This document shows positions 42,350 through 51,095 of a stretch of 64,000 nt of DNA, one piece after another. The notes beneath the pieces are model-generated. The model was not told the origin of the DNA and did not search any database. It saw only the letters and a list, made by a program, of their open reading frames with translations. The DNA comes from CAMNAO01 sp045605145 (GTDB lineage: Bacteria > Bacillota > Clostridia > Oscillospirales > Oscillospiraceae). Where the stretch lies: the NCBI GenBank assembly GCA_045605145.1, contig JAZUPH010000080.1, positions 1-64,000 of the forward strand, read 5' to 3'. How positions within the stretch are numbered: the first letter of the stretch is position 1; each line of letters starts with the position of its first letter. Made by a program: the position numbers and the translations under genes.

Positions 42350-44302
42350 TCACTCGGATATATAGCCTATTTCGCGAAGATCGCTGATCTTTGCGCGAAG
42401 AGCTTCCATCAGTTCGTCAGCCTCATCGTCACCGATGAGGGATTCCGCCATGGTGTACTCGCCATAGGCGGCGGAGTAGTCACGCAGCTCGGCACTAATG
42501 CCAGACTGAAGTACGATCTCTTCCCAGGCGGCGCGGGCACGGATGCGCCAGGAGCTCTGGTACTTCGCCTCGGCCTCAAGGATCAGATCCAGAGCCTTCT
42601 CATGCTCACCACAGTTGGAAAGGGCGCTGCACAGCAGCAGATAATCCTCTTCACCGGGCTGACCGGCAGCATAAACCTTCTCCATGATCTGGGCAACCAG
42701 ACCCCAGTCGGCATCATCATCGGCGGTGAGTGCCAGCACGCGGGCATAGGTCGCCAAAAGCTCAGTTTCATCGGCAAAGCGGTGGTCATTCACCGCGCCC
42801 TCAAGAAGCTGGGCGGCGGCGGTGAGGGGGGCGTCAATGCTGTCATCCTCAGACTCGGCGGCGGCAGTGTAAATGTCGGCAAGCAGCAGGATGCAGTCCA
42901 GAGTGAGTGCATCGTCCGCACTCTCATTCATTGCGCCGGTCAGGGCGGCAACGGCCTCGTCCAGCTCACCCTGGGCGGCATAAAGCTCACCCTGGATGTA
43001 ATAGGCGAGAGCAAAATCCCATTTACCGGCATTCTCACTGTAAAGCACGCCGGCATCGGCAGTCCTGTCAAGGCGGATAAGGCTGATAACATACTGACCC
43101 AGCTGATGCTGATCCATATTCTCAACACCGGCGAGGCGGAAATACTCATAGGCAAGGCGATACTCGCCCAGGGCATAATCGGACATCGCCAGATGGAGCA
43201 CGAGAGATTTGCTCTCCGGGAAGGCGGCAAGCTGTGCAGTGCTGTATTCGGCGCAGCCCACATAGTCGCCCATGGCGTACATCAGCTCCGCCCGGGCCTC
43301 ATAAGCGCGGACATCCTCAGGCATGAGAAGCTGCGCCTCGTCCAACTTGGTAAAGGCGGTGGTGTAATCGCCTTCATCGGCAAGCACCGCGGCATTGTTG
43401 ATAAGTATGCGGTAATTGTCCTGCATCTCGGTCTTCATGGTCATAAGACCCCAGACCATCATTGCGCAGCCGCCCAGCACCATGGTCCAGACGGTGAGTT
43501 TTCTCATTGCGCGCTTGAATTTATAACCGGAGAGCACCTTGTTGAAGCGCTTGATGCGCTGCAGGTCGTACAGAAGCTCCGCCGCGCTCTGATAGCGCTT
43601 TTTCGGGTTCTGCTGCAGGCACTTGTTGAGTATGTACTCAATGCCGGAAGACGCCTTGCGGTTGAGGCGGCGCAGAGGGAAAAAGCGGTAGGGTCTGTCA
43701 TCCGGATCCTTGCCGGTAAGGGCGTAGTAGGCCACGGAAGCCAGGGAGTATATATCCGTCCAGGGGCCAAGGGGGCCGCCGTTGCGCTGTTCGGGCGCTT
43801 TGTAGCCGTACTCGGCATCGCTGACGATGTTGGCGCCCAGACCGCACAGCGGAGAGTAGTCGGCGATGCGCACGGAGTTGTCCGGCATGAGGCGCAGATT
43901 CACCGGCTCAAGGGCGCCGAAAACCACATTGCCCTCCAGTGAGTGGATGCGGTGCAAAAAGCCCGCGATCTCGCCCATCCATACAAGTACATCGCTCTCA
44001 TCCATGGTGTCGGTCTGCTCCACAAAGGAGGACAGGCTGACGCCGGGGATATATTCCTCAACCACGGTGATTGTATCATCATCTTCATGGATCTCACAGA
44101 TCTGCGGCAGCAGAGGGTCGTTCATATTCTGCACCGCCTGCGCCCTGCGCAGACAGTCAGCAGGAGTACCCTCGGTCTTTCTGATCTCTCTGATGGCCCA
44201 GCGGGTACGCTTCTGAATGTTTTCTGCCACATACATACGGTGGGCGCCGCCAAGATTGACCGCAGATATGATCTGATAGTTTTCCTCAATTTTGCGATTC
44301 AT
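42350..44302 (-). CDS. Membrane-anchored pseudokinase with TPR domain
   Basis: The 650-residue protein joins a Hanks-type kinase fold (1-260), a membrane helix (about 269-289) and a large TPR-like helical domain (about 295-645). The kinase fold is recognisable by YKAPEQRNGG and WTDIYSLASVAYYALTGKDP. Key residues are changed: the VAIK Lys is Arg38 (WAIR), the helix-C Glu is Arg53, and HRDLKPEN reads FGALEPVN with Ala130 in place of Asp. The DFG Asp is kept (Asp148 in ADYS). It is therefore probably catalytically dead. The start at 44302 has GGAGG upstream. Confidence 0.85.
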   Translation of the reverse strand: MNRKIEENYQIISAVNLGGAHRMYVAENIQKRTRWAIREIRKTEGTPADCLRRAQAVQNMNDPLLPQICEIHEDDDTITVVEEYIPGVSLSSFVEQTDTMDESDVLVWMGEIAGFLHRIHSLEGNVVFGALEPVNLRLMPDNSVRIADYSPLCGLGANIVSDAEYGYKAPEQRNGGPLGPWTDIYSLASVAYYALTGKDPDDRPYRFFPLRRLNRKASSGIEYILNKCLQQNPKKRYQSAAELLYDLQRIKRFNKVLSGYKFKRAMRKLTVWTMVLGGCAMMVWGLMTMKTEMQDNYRILINNAAVLADEGDYTTAFTKLDEAQLLMPEDVRAYEARAELMYAMGDYVGCAEYSTAQLAAFPESKSLVLHLAMSDYALGEYRLAYEYFRLAGVENMDQHQLGQYVISLIRLDRTADAGVLYSENAGKWDFALAYYIQGELYAAQGELDEAVAALTGAMNESADDALTLDCILLLADIYTAAAESEDDSIDAPLTAAAQLLEGAVNDHRFADETELLATYARVLALTADDDADWGLVAQIMEKVYAAGQPGEEDYLLLCSALSNCGEHEKALDLILEAEAKYQSSWRIRARAAWEEIVLQSGISAELRDYSAAYGEYTMAESLIGDDEADELMEALRAKISDLREIGYISE

Positions 44303-44344
44303 TATTTTCCTCCGCAATTAACGGTGTATATAAAGCGCAGCGGC

Positions 44345-45049
44345 TTAAAGGGACAGACTGAGTTTCTTCAGCTCCGCAATTATGTCAGCCGCTTCGTCGG
44401 AGATCCTCAGCTCTTCCTCGGGCTGGGCTGCCTCATCGGGCACGCCGGGAAGCAGGGCCTCATCCCCGTGCAGGACAGCCTCTTCAAACAGGGGCGCATT
44501 CATCTGCACGTCCATCTGATCCGCATCGGGCAGGGGCTGTGATGACAGGAGCGCCTGCTGATATTCATCGGAGATGCGGTAATTATAGCCGATGATATGA
44601 GTGGCATGGGCAATGATAAGGCACACAAGCCACGCTATCAGCAGCACGATATTCATTTCTTTCAAAAACGGGAACAGCAGCCTGGATTCGGTGGCGGAGG
44701 CAATGATCTCCAAAAGAGCCACCAGCTCAAGACCGAGGAACACGCCGCAAACCGCCCACATAACAGCATCAAAGCCGTGGGTAAAGGCAAAGATCCGCTC
44801 CCACGCGGGTTTTACCGCCGAAACAGCCTTTTTCAAGGCGGCGACCACCCTGGGCGCGTTGGCAGAGACGGCGGATTTCGCCTTCCCAAACCAGAGACTG
44901 AACGGGCTCACCGGCTGTATCGCCGACTGTATGGGAGGCGGGGCCTCAACCGCGGTGCTGCGCGGGCGCAGGCGGACGGTCTTTTTCCCGCACTTTATGC
45001 AAAACGCAGTGCCGTCAGCAAGCTGAGTCCCGCAATATCTGCAATACAT
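44345..45049 (-). CDS. Zinc-ribbon membrane protein with two helices
   Basis: The 234-residue protein starts with a zinc ribbon MYCRYCGTQLADGTAFCIKC (Cys3, 6, 17, 20). A Pro-rich linker follows, then two membrane helices (about 95-116 and 131-149) and an acidic cytoplasmic tail with a C-terminal helix. No enzyme motif is visible. The zinc ribbon resembles that of DUF-type zinc-ribbon sensors. The gene lies 11 bases after the preceding propeller gene and 42 bases before the pseudokinase gene. Confidence 0.8.
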   Translation of the reverse strand: MYCRYCGTQLADGTAFCIKCGKKTVRLRPRSTAVEAPPPIQSAIQPVSPFSLWFGKAKSAVSANAPRVVAALKKAVSAVKPAWERIFAFTHGFDAVMWAVCGVFLGLELVALLEIIASATESRLLFPFLKEMNIVLLIAWLVCLIIAHATHIIGYNYRISDEYQQALLSSQPLPDADQMDVQMNAPLFEEAVLHGDEALLPGVPDEAAQPEEELRISDEAADIIAELKKLSLSL

Positions 45050-45060
45050 AACTACTTACC

Positions 45061-47247
45061 TCATCTGCCAAAGGTATCAAGACACTTCCGCTCAGGCAAC
45101 AGAGCCTGAACATCGATGGCCAGCTTTTCGCTGCCCCCTTCGGGGGTGTACACATACAGTGTGCCGCCGAAAGCATCAAGATAGTCTTTGATGTATATAA
45201 TAGTGCCCTTTTTGCCAAAGTACCAGTAGAGCATGGCAACATCGTCATCGATCTCGGTAACATTGCCGTCGCAGTAGATGTTCAGTGTGCCGGATGCCAG
45301 ATGGGGAGATTCCTCAGTGTATTTGGCGGATGATACGGCGGTGAAGAAAGCCCAGCTGTTATCGCCGCTGTAAACGACCATGGGATACGCGTCGTCACTG
45401 AGAAGGTGGGACTCACCCTCGGACCAGATATAAAGGCTGGTCTTTTCGGCATTATCCGCGGAATAGACGGCATAGAACAGGGTGTCGCTGTCCTCGTCCA
45501 TCAAAAGCTCGGAGCAGCGCTGGGCAATGCACTGTGGCTTGCTGATGCCGGCGGCGGAGATTTCGCAATAATACAGGCTGCGCCCCTCACCCTCGGCAAA
45601 GAGCATGAGGTACACATTACGCCCATCACTGTCCGCCACGGCCTCAACCGCCCACATATCACCGCAATCCATGGACATTCCGTCACAGTACAGGTAATAG
45701 GTGCGGTCGGTCAGCGTCTCGCTGTAATAGACAACGATACCGTGATCCGTCTGGGTATAGACGATGCCGCTGCAGGTGCGGGTAACAAGATTCTCCTCCC
45801 CGGATTTGGAACGCCAGTAAAGGCTGACATCGGTGGAAGATTCACGGACTGTGTAGAAGAAACAGCCGTCAGTGCCCACATCGGATACATAGCTGACGCC
45901 CGAAACAAGCCGCTCTTTATCGGCAACAAGTCCGGCAACATACACACTGTACGGGTTCACCTCCGCGCCGTTGGTGCGGGTATAATACACAGCGCCCAGC
46001 CCCTCATCACAGCAGATGACATCATAAAGCTGGGTGTCCAAAAGCTCAACCGTGCCCTTCTTCCCGAAGGACTCGGCAGTGAGAACGGTGGCGGCGCCGT
46101 CCAGATCACAGGAGACCCAGCACACGCGCTGTCCGTCGTCGGAAATGTTGAAGGAAAGGCAATTGCTGCCCACAAGCTCAGTCTCGCCCCCGCTGTAGCG
46201 GTAGAGAGAGCCGCCGCGCTCGGTCATGTCCTTGATGTAGAACACCACAGAGCCGTCAAGGCTCATCTTCCACTCGCAGGAGAAGCTGTCAGCCTGACCG
46301 CAGGAGGCGGGCAAAAGCTCACTGTATACGCCGGAGTCAACACGGATCTCCATCTCAGGATCGCTCAGATCATTGATCTTCAGCGTCCAGCTGTTGTCGG
46401 CCTTGATATAGTCGTCAAGATAGCCGAGAACATTCTTCTCACTAACAACCGCATTGCCCATCTGTGCCAGGGCTCCCGCAGGAGCGCCGCCATGCATATC
46501 GGCAATGTCGTCCTCAACAAAATTAAGCTCCAGCATAGTGGATTCGTCATCCACATAATAGTTCAGATCATCGGACACCACGGCAAGGATGTGCCGCTGA
46601 TTGGCCTTCACTATTGCGCCGGCGACCACCACGGACACCAGGATCACCACGATGACCGCAACGCAGAAGAAGATAAGCTGCCTTATGCCGATGTGCTTTA
46701 TGTAGTCAACGCTTTTCTTAAGCTGTATTTTGACCTGATCGCGGCCCTTGTCCTTCTGCCGGGCAGCAGATGCAGAGGCAGCCCTCCCCTTCGCCGGGGA
46801 AGACTTCCCCTTTGAGGCGGCCTTGCCCTTCGCCGGAGACTTACCCTTTGTGGCGGGGCGCTTTTCGCCCGTGGCGGGCTTTTTCTTTACAGGCGGCTGC
46901 GCGGAAGCTGCACTCACCTGCCTGACCGCGGGTGCATTAGCAGCGGGCACAGCATGGGCGGCCGGTTCAGCGAGCTGCACATTGTCAGCGTCGTCAGCAG
47001 GTACCGCGACTTCTGTCGGGGCGGGCGATGCATCAGCATCGGCTTCGGCCCGCGTGGGTAAAGCTACCTCATCAGCTGCCGCTTCGGCCCCTTCGGCCCC
47101 TTCGGGCTTATCCGGCTGCACATCAGCTACCGGGACGGGGACAGGGACAACGATGTCCTCATCCTCTTCAAATATCTGGCTTTCGCCGCATTTATGACAG
47201 AAGAGCTGATTGTCTTCAAGTTTTGTTCCACAGTACGGACAGTACAA
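45061..47247 (-). CDS. Zinc-ribbon membrane protein with a beta-propeller-like extracytoplasmic domain
   Basis: The 728 residues comprise a zinc ribbon (MYCPYCGTKLEDNQLFCHKC, Cys3, 6, 17, 20), an acidic then Lys/Pro/Gly/Ser-rich disordered stretch (about 25-170), one membrane helix (191-213), and about 500 residues of repeating beta-strand units such as DDGQRVCWVSCD, VYYTRTNGAE, CFFYTVRES and TLFYAVYSADNAE, as in propellers of the DUF5050/WD40-like type. The start is TTG at 47247 with GGAGG eight bases before it. It leads the five-gene operon. Confidence 0.78.
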   Translation of the reverse strand: MYCPYCGTKLEDNQLFCHKCGESQIFEEDEDIVVPVPVPVADVQPDKPEGAEGAEAAADEVALPTRAEADADASPAPTEVAVPADDADNVQLAEPAAHAVPAANAPAVRQVSAASAQPPVKKKPATGEKRPATKGKSPAKGKAASKGKSSPAKGRAASASAARQKDKGRDQVKIQLKKSVDYIKHIGIRQLIFFCVAVIVVILVSVVVAGAIVKANQRHILAVVSDDLNYYVDDESTMLELNFVEDDIADMHGGAPAGALAQMGNAVVSEKNVLGYLDDYIKADNSWTLKINDLSDPEMEIRVDSGVYSELLPASCGQADSFSCEWKMSLDGSVVFYIKDMTERGGSLYRYSGGETELVGSNCLSFNISDDGQRVCWVSCDLDGAATVLTAESFGKKGTVELLDTQLYDVICCDEGLGAVYYTRTNGAEVNPYSVYVAGLVADKERLVSGVSYVSDVGTDGCFFYTVRESSTDVSLYWRSKSGEENLVTRTCSGIVYTQTDHGIVVYYSETLTDRTYYLYCDGMSMDCGDMWAVEAVADSDGRNVYLMLFAEGEGRSLYYCEISAAGISKPQCIAQRCSELLMDEDSDTLFYAVYSADNAEKTSLYIWSEGESHLLSDDAYPMVVYSGDNSWAFFTAVSSAKYTEESPHLASGTLNIYCDGNVTEIDDDVAMLYWYFGKKGTIIYIKDYLDAFGGTLYVYTPEGGSEKLAIDVQALLPERKCLDTFGR

Positions 47248-47307
47248 AATACCTGCCTCCGTTCGATACGCCCGTCAATGGGCATACCAAGAGTGATTAT
47301 AACATTC

Positions 47308-47336
47308 AATTTACAACAATTTGGGCTGTTTGTCAA
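47308..47336 (-). promoter_or_regulatory. Promoter of the pseudokinase operon
   Basis: TTGACA (47336-47331), 17 bases and TAAATT (47313-47308) lie on the minus strand. A TATAAT about 11 bases further on lacks a good -35 box. The start codon lies about 60 bases downstream. Confidence 0.6.
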
Positions 47337-47396
47337 TCTGAATAGGCTGTTATGTTGTGGCAAACTGGCAAAAATGCATAAATTTTTGCCTTGTTA

Positions 47397-47425
47397 TTGA
47401 TTTTTTAACAGATTGCTTCTATTAT
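47397..47425 (+). promoter_or_regulatory. Promoter of the S41 protease gene
   Basis: TTGATT (47397-47402), 17 bases and TATTAT (47420-47425) lie 60 bases before the ATG and diverge from the pseudokinase promoter. Confidence 0.7.
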
Positions 47426-47484
47426 AAATTCATTGACGGCGGCAGGGCGTAATTTGTCGCCGTGACAGGAAGGATCACTGAAAA

Positions 47485-48705
47485 ATGCGCAAAATTTTTA
47501 CCGCTAAAGTTAATGCTTTGCTGGCCGCTCTGGTAACCGTGGCTTTATCGATTACGCTGGGTGCGGCTGTGTACATCCATATGTACAGACAGCTTGAATA
47601 CACCCGTGGGCAGCTTGCCCAGGCGCGCAACGATGATTTTACCCCCGTATACGAGGCGCGGGATTATATCGAGGATCTCTTCGTCGGCGATATGGAGGGC
47701 TATTCCCCTGTGGAGTCCGCGGTTGAAGGCATGGTGGATGGGCTGGGCGACCGCTGGTCCTACTACATCTCCCCGGACGAGATGGCGGCGTACACCGAAA
47801 ACGCCAACAACAGCTATGTGGGCATCGGCATCACCGTGACCAAGACCGAGGAGGGCTATATCAAGGTTGAGCAGGTCACTCCCGGCGGCGGTGCGGAGGA
47901 GGCAGGCATCCAGGTGGGCGATCTGATAGTCGCAGCCAACGGCACCGACCTTGTACCCCTTACGCTTGACGAGTGCAGCACGCTGATAAAAGGTGAGGAA
48001 AACACCTTCATCAGCCTGACCGTCTTAAAGCCCGACGGCACAAAGGTCGAAGTTGAGGCCGAGCGCCGTGCGGTTACTATAGTGGTGGTATCGGGGCAGA
48101 TGATCGGGAATGTGGGCTATATCATCCTCGACAACTTCAACGCCGGTTCTGCCGAAGCGCTTATTGAAATGACCGAGCAGTTTATTGACAGCGGGGCCGA
48201 GGCGCTGGTGTACGATATGCGCTTTAACGGCGGCGGCAGGCTGGTGGAGCTGGTGGATATTCTGGACTATCTGCTGCCGGAGGGCACCATTTTCAGCTGT
48301 ACGGATGTGGACGGCAAGGAGTATGTCTATGAATCCGACGCCGACTGCATTGAGCTTCCCATGGCGGTGCTGATAAACGACAGCAGCTACAGCGCAGCAG
48401 AGTTTTTCGCCGCCGCACTGCGGGAGTACGATGTGGCGGTCACTGTGGGCGGCGCAACCGTGGGCAAGGGTTACGCCCAGAACACCTACTACCTGTCCGA
48501 CGGCTCCGCAATCGCCATCTCCATCTATGAATATTTCACCCCCAACGGCGTGTCGCTGGCGGGCGTGGGACTGACCCCGGATTACCCGGTTGATCTGAGC
48601 GATGACGACTATGTTGCGCTGTACTACGGGCAGCTTGCCATTGAGGACGATGAGCAGCTGCAAAAGGCGCTGGACGTAGTGTTCGACGGCGCACCGGATG
48701 CGTAA
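47485..48705 (+). CDS. C-terminal-processing S41 peptidase
   Basis: The 406-residue protein has an N-terminal membrane anchor (about 8-30), a PDZ domain (about 112-192, with GIGITVTKTEEGYIKVEQV and GGAEEAGIQVGDLIVAANG), and an S41 protease domain. By alignment with CtpA/CtpB the nucleophile is Ser303 in NDSSYSAAEFF and the general base Lys328 in TVGKGYAQ. These proteases cleave envelope proteins near their C-termini; in spore formers CtpB-type members act in sporulation signalling. It diverges from the pseudokinase operon. AGGAAGG precedes the ATG. Confidence 0.92.
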   Translation: MRKIFTAKVNALLAALVTVALSITLGAAVYIHMYRQLEYTRGQLAQARNDDFTPVYEARDYIEDLFVGDMEGYSPVESAVEGMVDGLGDRWSYYISPDEMAAYTENANNSYVGIGITVTKTEEGYIKVEQVTPGGGAEEAGIQVGDLIVAANGTDLVPLTLDECSTLIKGEENTFISLTVLKPDGTKVEVEAERRAVTIVVVSGQMIGNVGYIILDNFNAGSAEALIEMTEQFIDSGAEALVYDMRFNGGGRLVELVDILDYLLPEGTIFSCTDVDGKEYVYESDADCIELPMAVLINDSSYSAAEFFAAALREYDVAVTVGGATVGKGYAQNTYYLSDGSAIAISIYEYFTPNGVSLAGVGLTPDYPVDLSDDDYVALYYGQLAIEDDEQLQKALDVVFDGAPDA

Positions 48706-48725
48706 AAGGGAATATATCGACACAA

Positions 48726-48754
48726 AGCGCCTGCCGATTCGGCAGGCGCTTTTG
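48726..48754 (+). terminator. Terminator after the S41 protease gene
   Basis: AGCGCCTGCC and GGCAGGCGCT form a 10-bp stem with the loop GATTC and are followed by TTTTGCTT. Confidence 0.88.
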
Positions 48755-48759
48755 CTTAT

Positions 48760-50508
48760 TTACTTTGCGCTTTTTGCCAGCTTTTCGTCACCGGCGGCAT
48801 ATACGGTGTGGTAATCGGTGTAGATTACCCTGCCCGGCAGTGCGCCGGAGGGCTTTTTCACATTGCCGGCATGGGTCACATCCACGGCGGTTTTACCCGC
48901 GTCTCTGGCCTGTGAAAACCACACGGCAAGGCTTGCGGCCATGGACACGGTCTCGGCATTGGGCGTGCCGCCCATGGCGGATATGATGACATGGCTGCCG
49001 TGCATATCCTTTACATGGAGCCACAGATCGTCCTTTCGGGCGGTTTTGAGTGTCAGACGGTCGTTCTCAATATTGCTGCGGCCGACGAAGATCTCAAAGC
49101 CTTCCGGGGACACATAGCGCAGCGGGCCGCTTTTTTCCGGGCGGCGCTGCTTTTTTCCGGTGGGCTTTTTCACCCAGCCGCTCTCCTCCAGCTCATGGCG
49201 GATGGCGTTAAGTTCGCTCAGTGTCTCGGCCCGCTCCAGCTCGTCAAGGACGCTTTCAAGGTAATAAAGCTCGCCCTCGCCCTTCTCAAGCTGCTCGGTG
49301 AGGATACGGCGGGCGGTCTTTGCCCGGTTATAGTCTTTATAGTACTTTGCCGCGTTCTGCTGGGGCGTTTTCAGCGGATCCAGCGGGATCTCCCTCATGG
49401 CCTGCGGATCGTCGGAGTAGAAGTCCTGGGCACGCAGGGTACGCATACCCTTGTGCATATTCCAAAGGTTGGCAGTGATGATGTCGCCGTTTTCCCGCAG
49501 GGTGTCGCGGTTTTCGGTTTGCTCATACTCCTTGCGCTGCTGCACAAGGCGGCGGCGTACACGGTCGCGGGCGGTTTTCACGCTGCGGCGCAGGTCGTGA
49601 GCCGCGCTTTGCATTCGCGACTGGGTGTCACGGCGGGAATAGAACTCATCCAGCATGGCTGAAAAGTCATCATATTCTGCGCACTCATAAAGGCCGCCGT
49701 ACTGGCTGATTTGGGTGGAGGCGAAGTCTTTTGCACCGCCGGAAGCCGTGCGGATGAGGTAAGGACGGGGGCATGAGCGCTGCTCATGGGCAAAATCGGT
49801 GATGGCGGCGCAAAGGCGCAGCTTCTGGGCGGCGCCGCTTATCACGCCGTCCGTCTCCCCAAGGGCGCGGTATGACAGCTCCCGGCAGATCAGCGGCGAT
49901 ATGCCGCGGAATGTGCGCTGCAGCCACTGGGTGCAGCCAATATCCTCCGGCGCGGCGTCAACAGCCCGGGCAATGGACTCGGCGTCAGCCGTAAGGATGT
50001 CCATACCCTCACGGGCATCGGGATAGTGATAGATAAGGCCGGGAAGAACCGGGCGCTTCACATCCTCACCACCTGCAACGCGGCGCAGGCAGTCAATGAT
50101 ATGCCCGTCATCCTCACACAGCAGCAGGTTTGAATTGCGGCCCATAAGCTCCGCAATGAGGCGTTTGTCGCTGACGATGCCCAGTGCGTCACGGCACTGC
50201 AGGCGCAGCTCAACAATCCTGTCGCCGCCGGGCTGCACAACATCGCAGATGCGCGCGCCCACAAGATACTTTCTGAGCAGCATACAGAACATAGGCGGCT
50301 GGGGCGGATTGTCCGCCGGCAGGGCGCTCAGACACACGCGGGCGCTGCCGGTGCCCACATTGATGACAAGGCGCTGGGGGCCGAAACCGCGCAGCGTGAA
50401 AAGCACCGTGTCCCGCGCGGGCTGCTGCACCTTATCTATTACGGCACCCAGCAGGCGCTCTTTAAGCTCTGCCACCAGGGCGCTTAGAAATACTGCATCA
50501 AGTGCCAT
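48760..50508 (-). CDS. rqcH: RqcH, ribosome-quality-control NFACT-family protein
   Basis: RqcH (FbpA/Rqc2 homologue) binds stalled 50S subunits and adds alanine tails. The 582-residue protein has the NFACT-N domain beginning MALDAVFLSALVAELKERL, a conserved GGDRIVEL with Asp-Arg, a central coiled coil (about 270-420), and the NFACT-R domain LWLHVKDMHGSHVII. It follows the Mini-III gene with a 1-base overlap and its start, ATG at 50508, has only a weak G-rich site. Confidence 0.94.
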   Translation of the reverse strand: MALDAVFLSALVAELKERLLGAVIDKVQQPARDTVLFTLRGFGPQRLVINVGTGSARVCLSALPADNPPQPPMFCMLLRKYLVGARICDVVQPGGDRIVELRLQCRDALGIVSDKRLIAELMGRNSNLLLCEDDGHIIDCLRRVAGGEDVKRPVLPGLIYHYPDAREGMDILTADAESIARAVDAAPEDIGCTQWLQRTFRGISPLICRELSYRALGETDGVISGAAQKLRLCAAITDFAHEQRSCPRPYLIRTASGGAKDFASTQISQYGGLYECAEYDDFSAMLDEFYSRRDTQSRMQSAAHDLRRSVKTARDRVRRRLVQQRKEYEQTENRDTLRENGDIITANLWNMHKGMRTLRAQDFYSDDPQAMREIPLDPLKTPQQNAAKYYKDYNRAKTARRILTEQLEKGEGELYYLESVLDELERAETLSELNAIRHELEESGWVKKPTGKKQRRPEKSGPLRYVSPEGFEIFVGRSNIENDRLTLKTARKDDLWLHVKDMHGSHVIISAMGGTPNAETVSMAASLAVWFSQARDAGKTAVDVTHAGNVKKPSGALPGRVIYTDYHTVYAAGDEKLAKSAK

Positions 50509-50915
50509 CAGTCCCACGCCCCCACTACGATGTCGAACAGCTCATTGATGCGCGCCTGACGCCCGCTAAGATACAGCCAGCCGAAAAGCGCCTCAAAGCC
50601 GGTGGCAAGGTGGTATTCCTCAACAGTGCTGCCGTGGGGGATGCCGGATACGCGGCTGTTGCGTCCGCGGCGGAACACGGCATGCTCCTCATCGCTCAGA
50701 TGGGGCAGGATGCAGTTTGCAGCTCTGGCCTGCGCCGGTGCGGAGACCTTGCTGACTACAAGGCGGTGCAGGTCCCTGACCCGCTCGGCTCCCGTGGTGC
50801 AGGCCCACGCGCGCACCAGCATTTCATACACGGCGTCACCCATGTGGGCAAGGCCGAGGTTCGATATATCCATGATCTTACTGCGGTCGGCAGAAAAAGC
50901 GAAATAGTCGGTCAT
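50508..50915 (-). CDS. mrnC: Mini-ribonuclease III
   Basis: The 135-residue protein is a stand-alone RNase III catalytic domain: NLGLAHMGDAVYEMLVRAW near the start holds the catalytic Asp and later TGFEALFGWLYLSGR holds a second acidic site. It trims the ends of 23S rRNA. AGGAGAGTT precedes the ATG at 50915; an earlier start gives a longer, unsupported N-terminus. It is co-transcribed with rqcH, an uncommon neighbour (cysS or trmH is more common). Confidence 0.9.
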   Translation of the reverse strand: MTDYFAFSADRSKIMDISNLGLAHMGDAVYEMLVRAWACTTGAERVRDLHRLVVSKVSAPAQARAANCILPHLSDEEHAVFRRGRNSRVSGIPHGSTVEEYHLATGFEALFGWLYLSGRQARINELFDIVVGAWD

Positions 50916-50965
50916 AACTCTCCTGTCCGGGGTGTAGGCTCCTGCCCTGCCCCTGTGTACCATTG

Positions 50966-50994
50966 ATTGTAGCACAGATGGTCAAATTAGCAAA
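50966..50994 (-). promoter_or_regulatory. Promoter of mrnC-rqcH
   Basis: TTTGCT (50994-50989), 17 bases and TACAAT (50971-50966) lie on the minus strand, with a TG-extended -10 (TGC before TACAAT). The -35 box is weak. Confidence 0.55.
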
Positions 50995-51035
50995 GAGTGT
51001 TTTTGTACGGGCGTATATGTTGGTTAAACTTCCGC

Positions 51036-51063
51036 TTGTCATTGACAGGGATAGTGGTATAAT
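51036..51063 (+). promoter_or_regulatory. Promoter of the MATE transporter gene
   Basis: TTGTCA (51036-51041), 16 bases and a perfect TATAAT (51058-51063) lie 32 bases before the ATG. Confidence 0.75.
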
Positions 51064-51095
51064 TATCCTTAACGACAAATTTACGGGAGGGCCGC

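Noticed and set aside
42329..43942. A 537-codon plus-strand frame opposite the pseudokinase gene
   Set aside because: It is a shadow of the TPR-rich coding sequence; the minus-strand product has clear domains and an operon context.
42350..44302. Pseudokinase considered as an active PASTA-type Ser/Thr kinase
   Set aside because: The catalytic Lys, Glu and Asp positions are all replaced and no PASTA repeats are present.
45406..46815. A 469-codon plus-strand frame opposite the propeller gene
   Set aside because: Antisense shadow; the minus-strand protein has a zinc ribbon, a membrane helix and repeating beta units.
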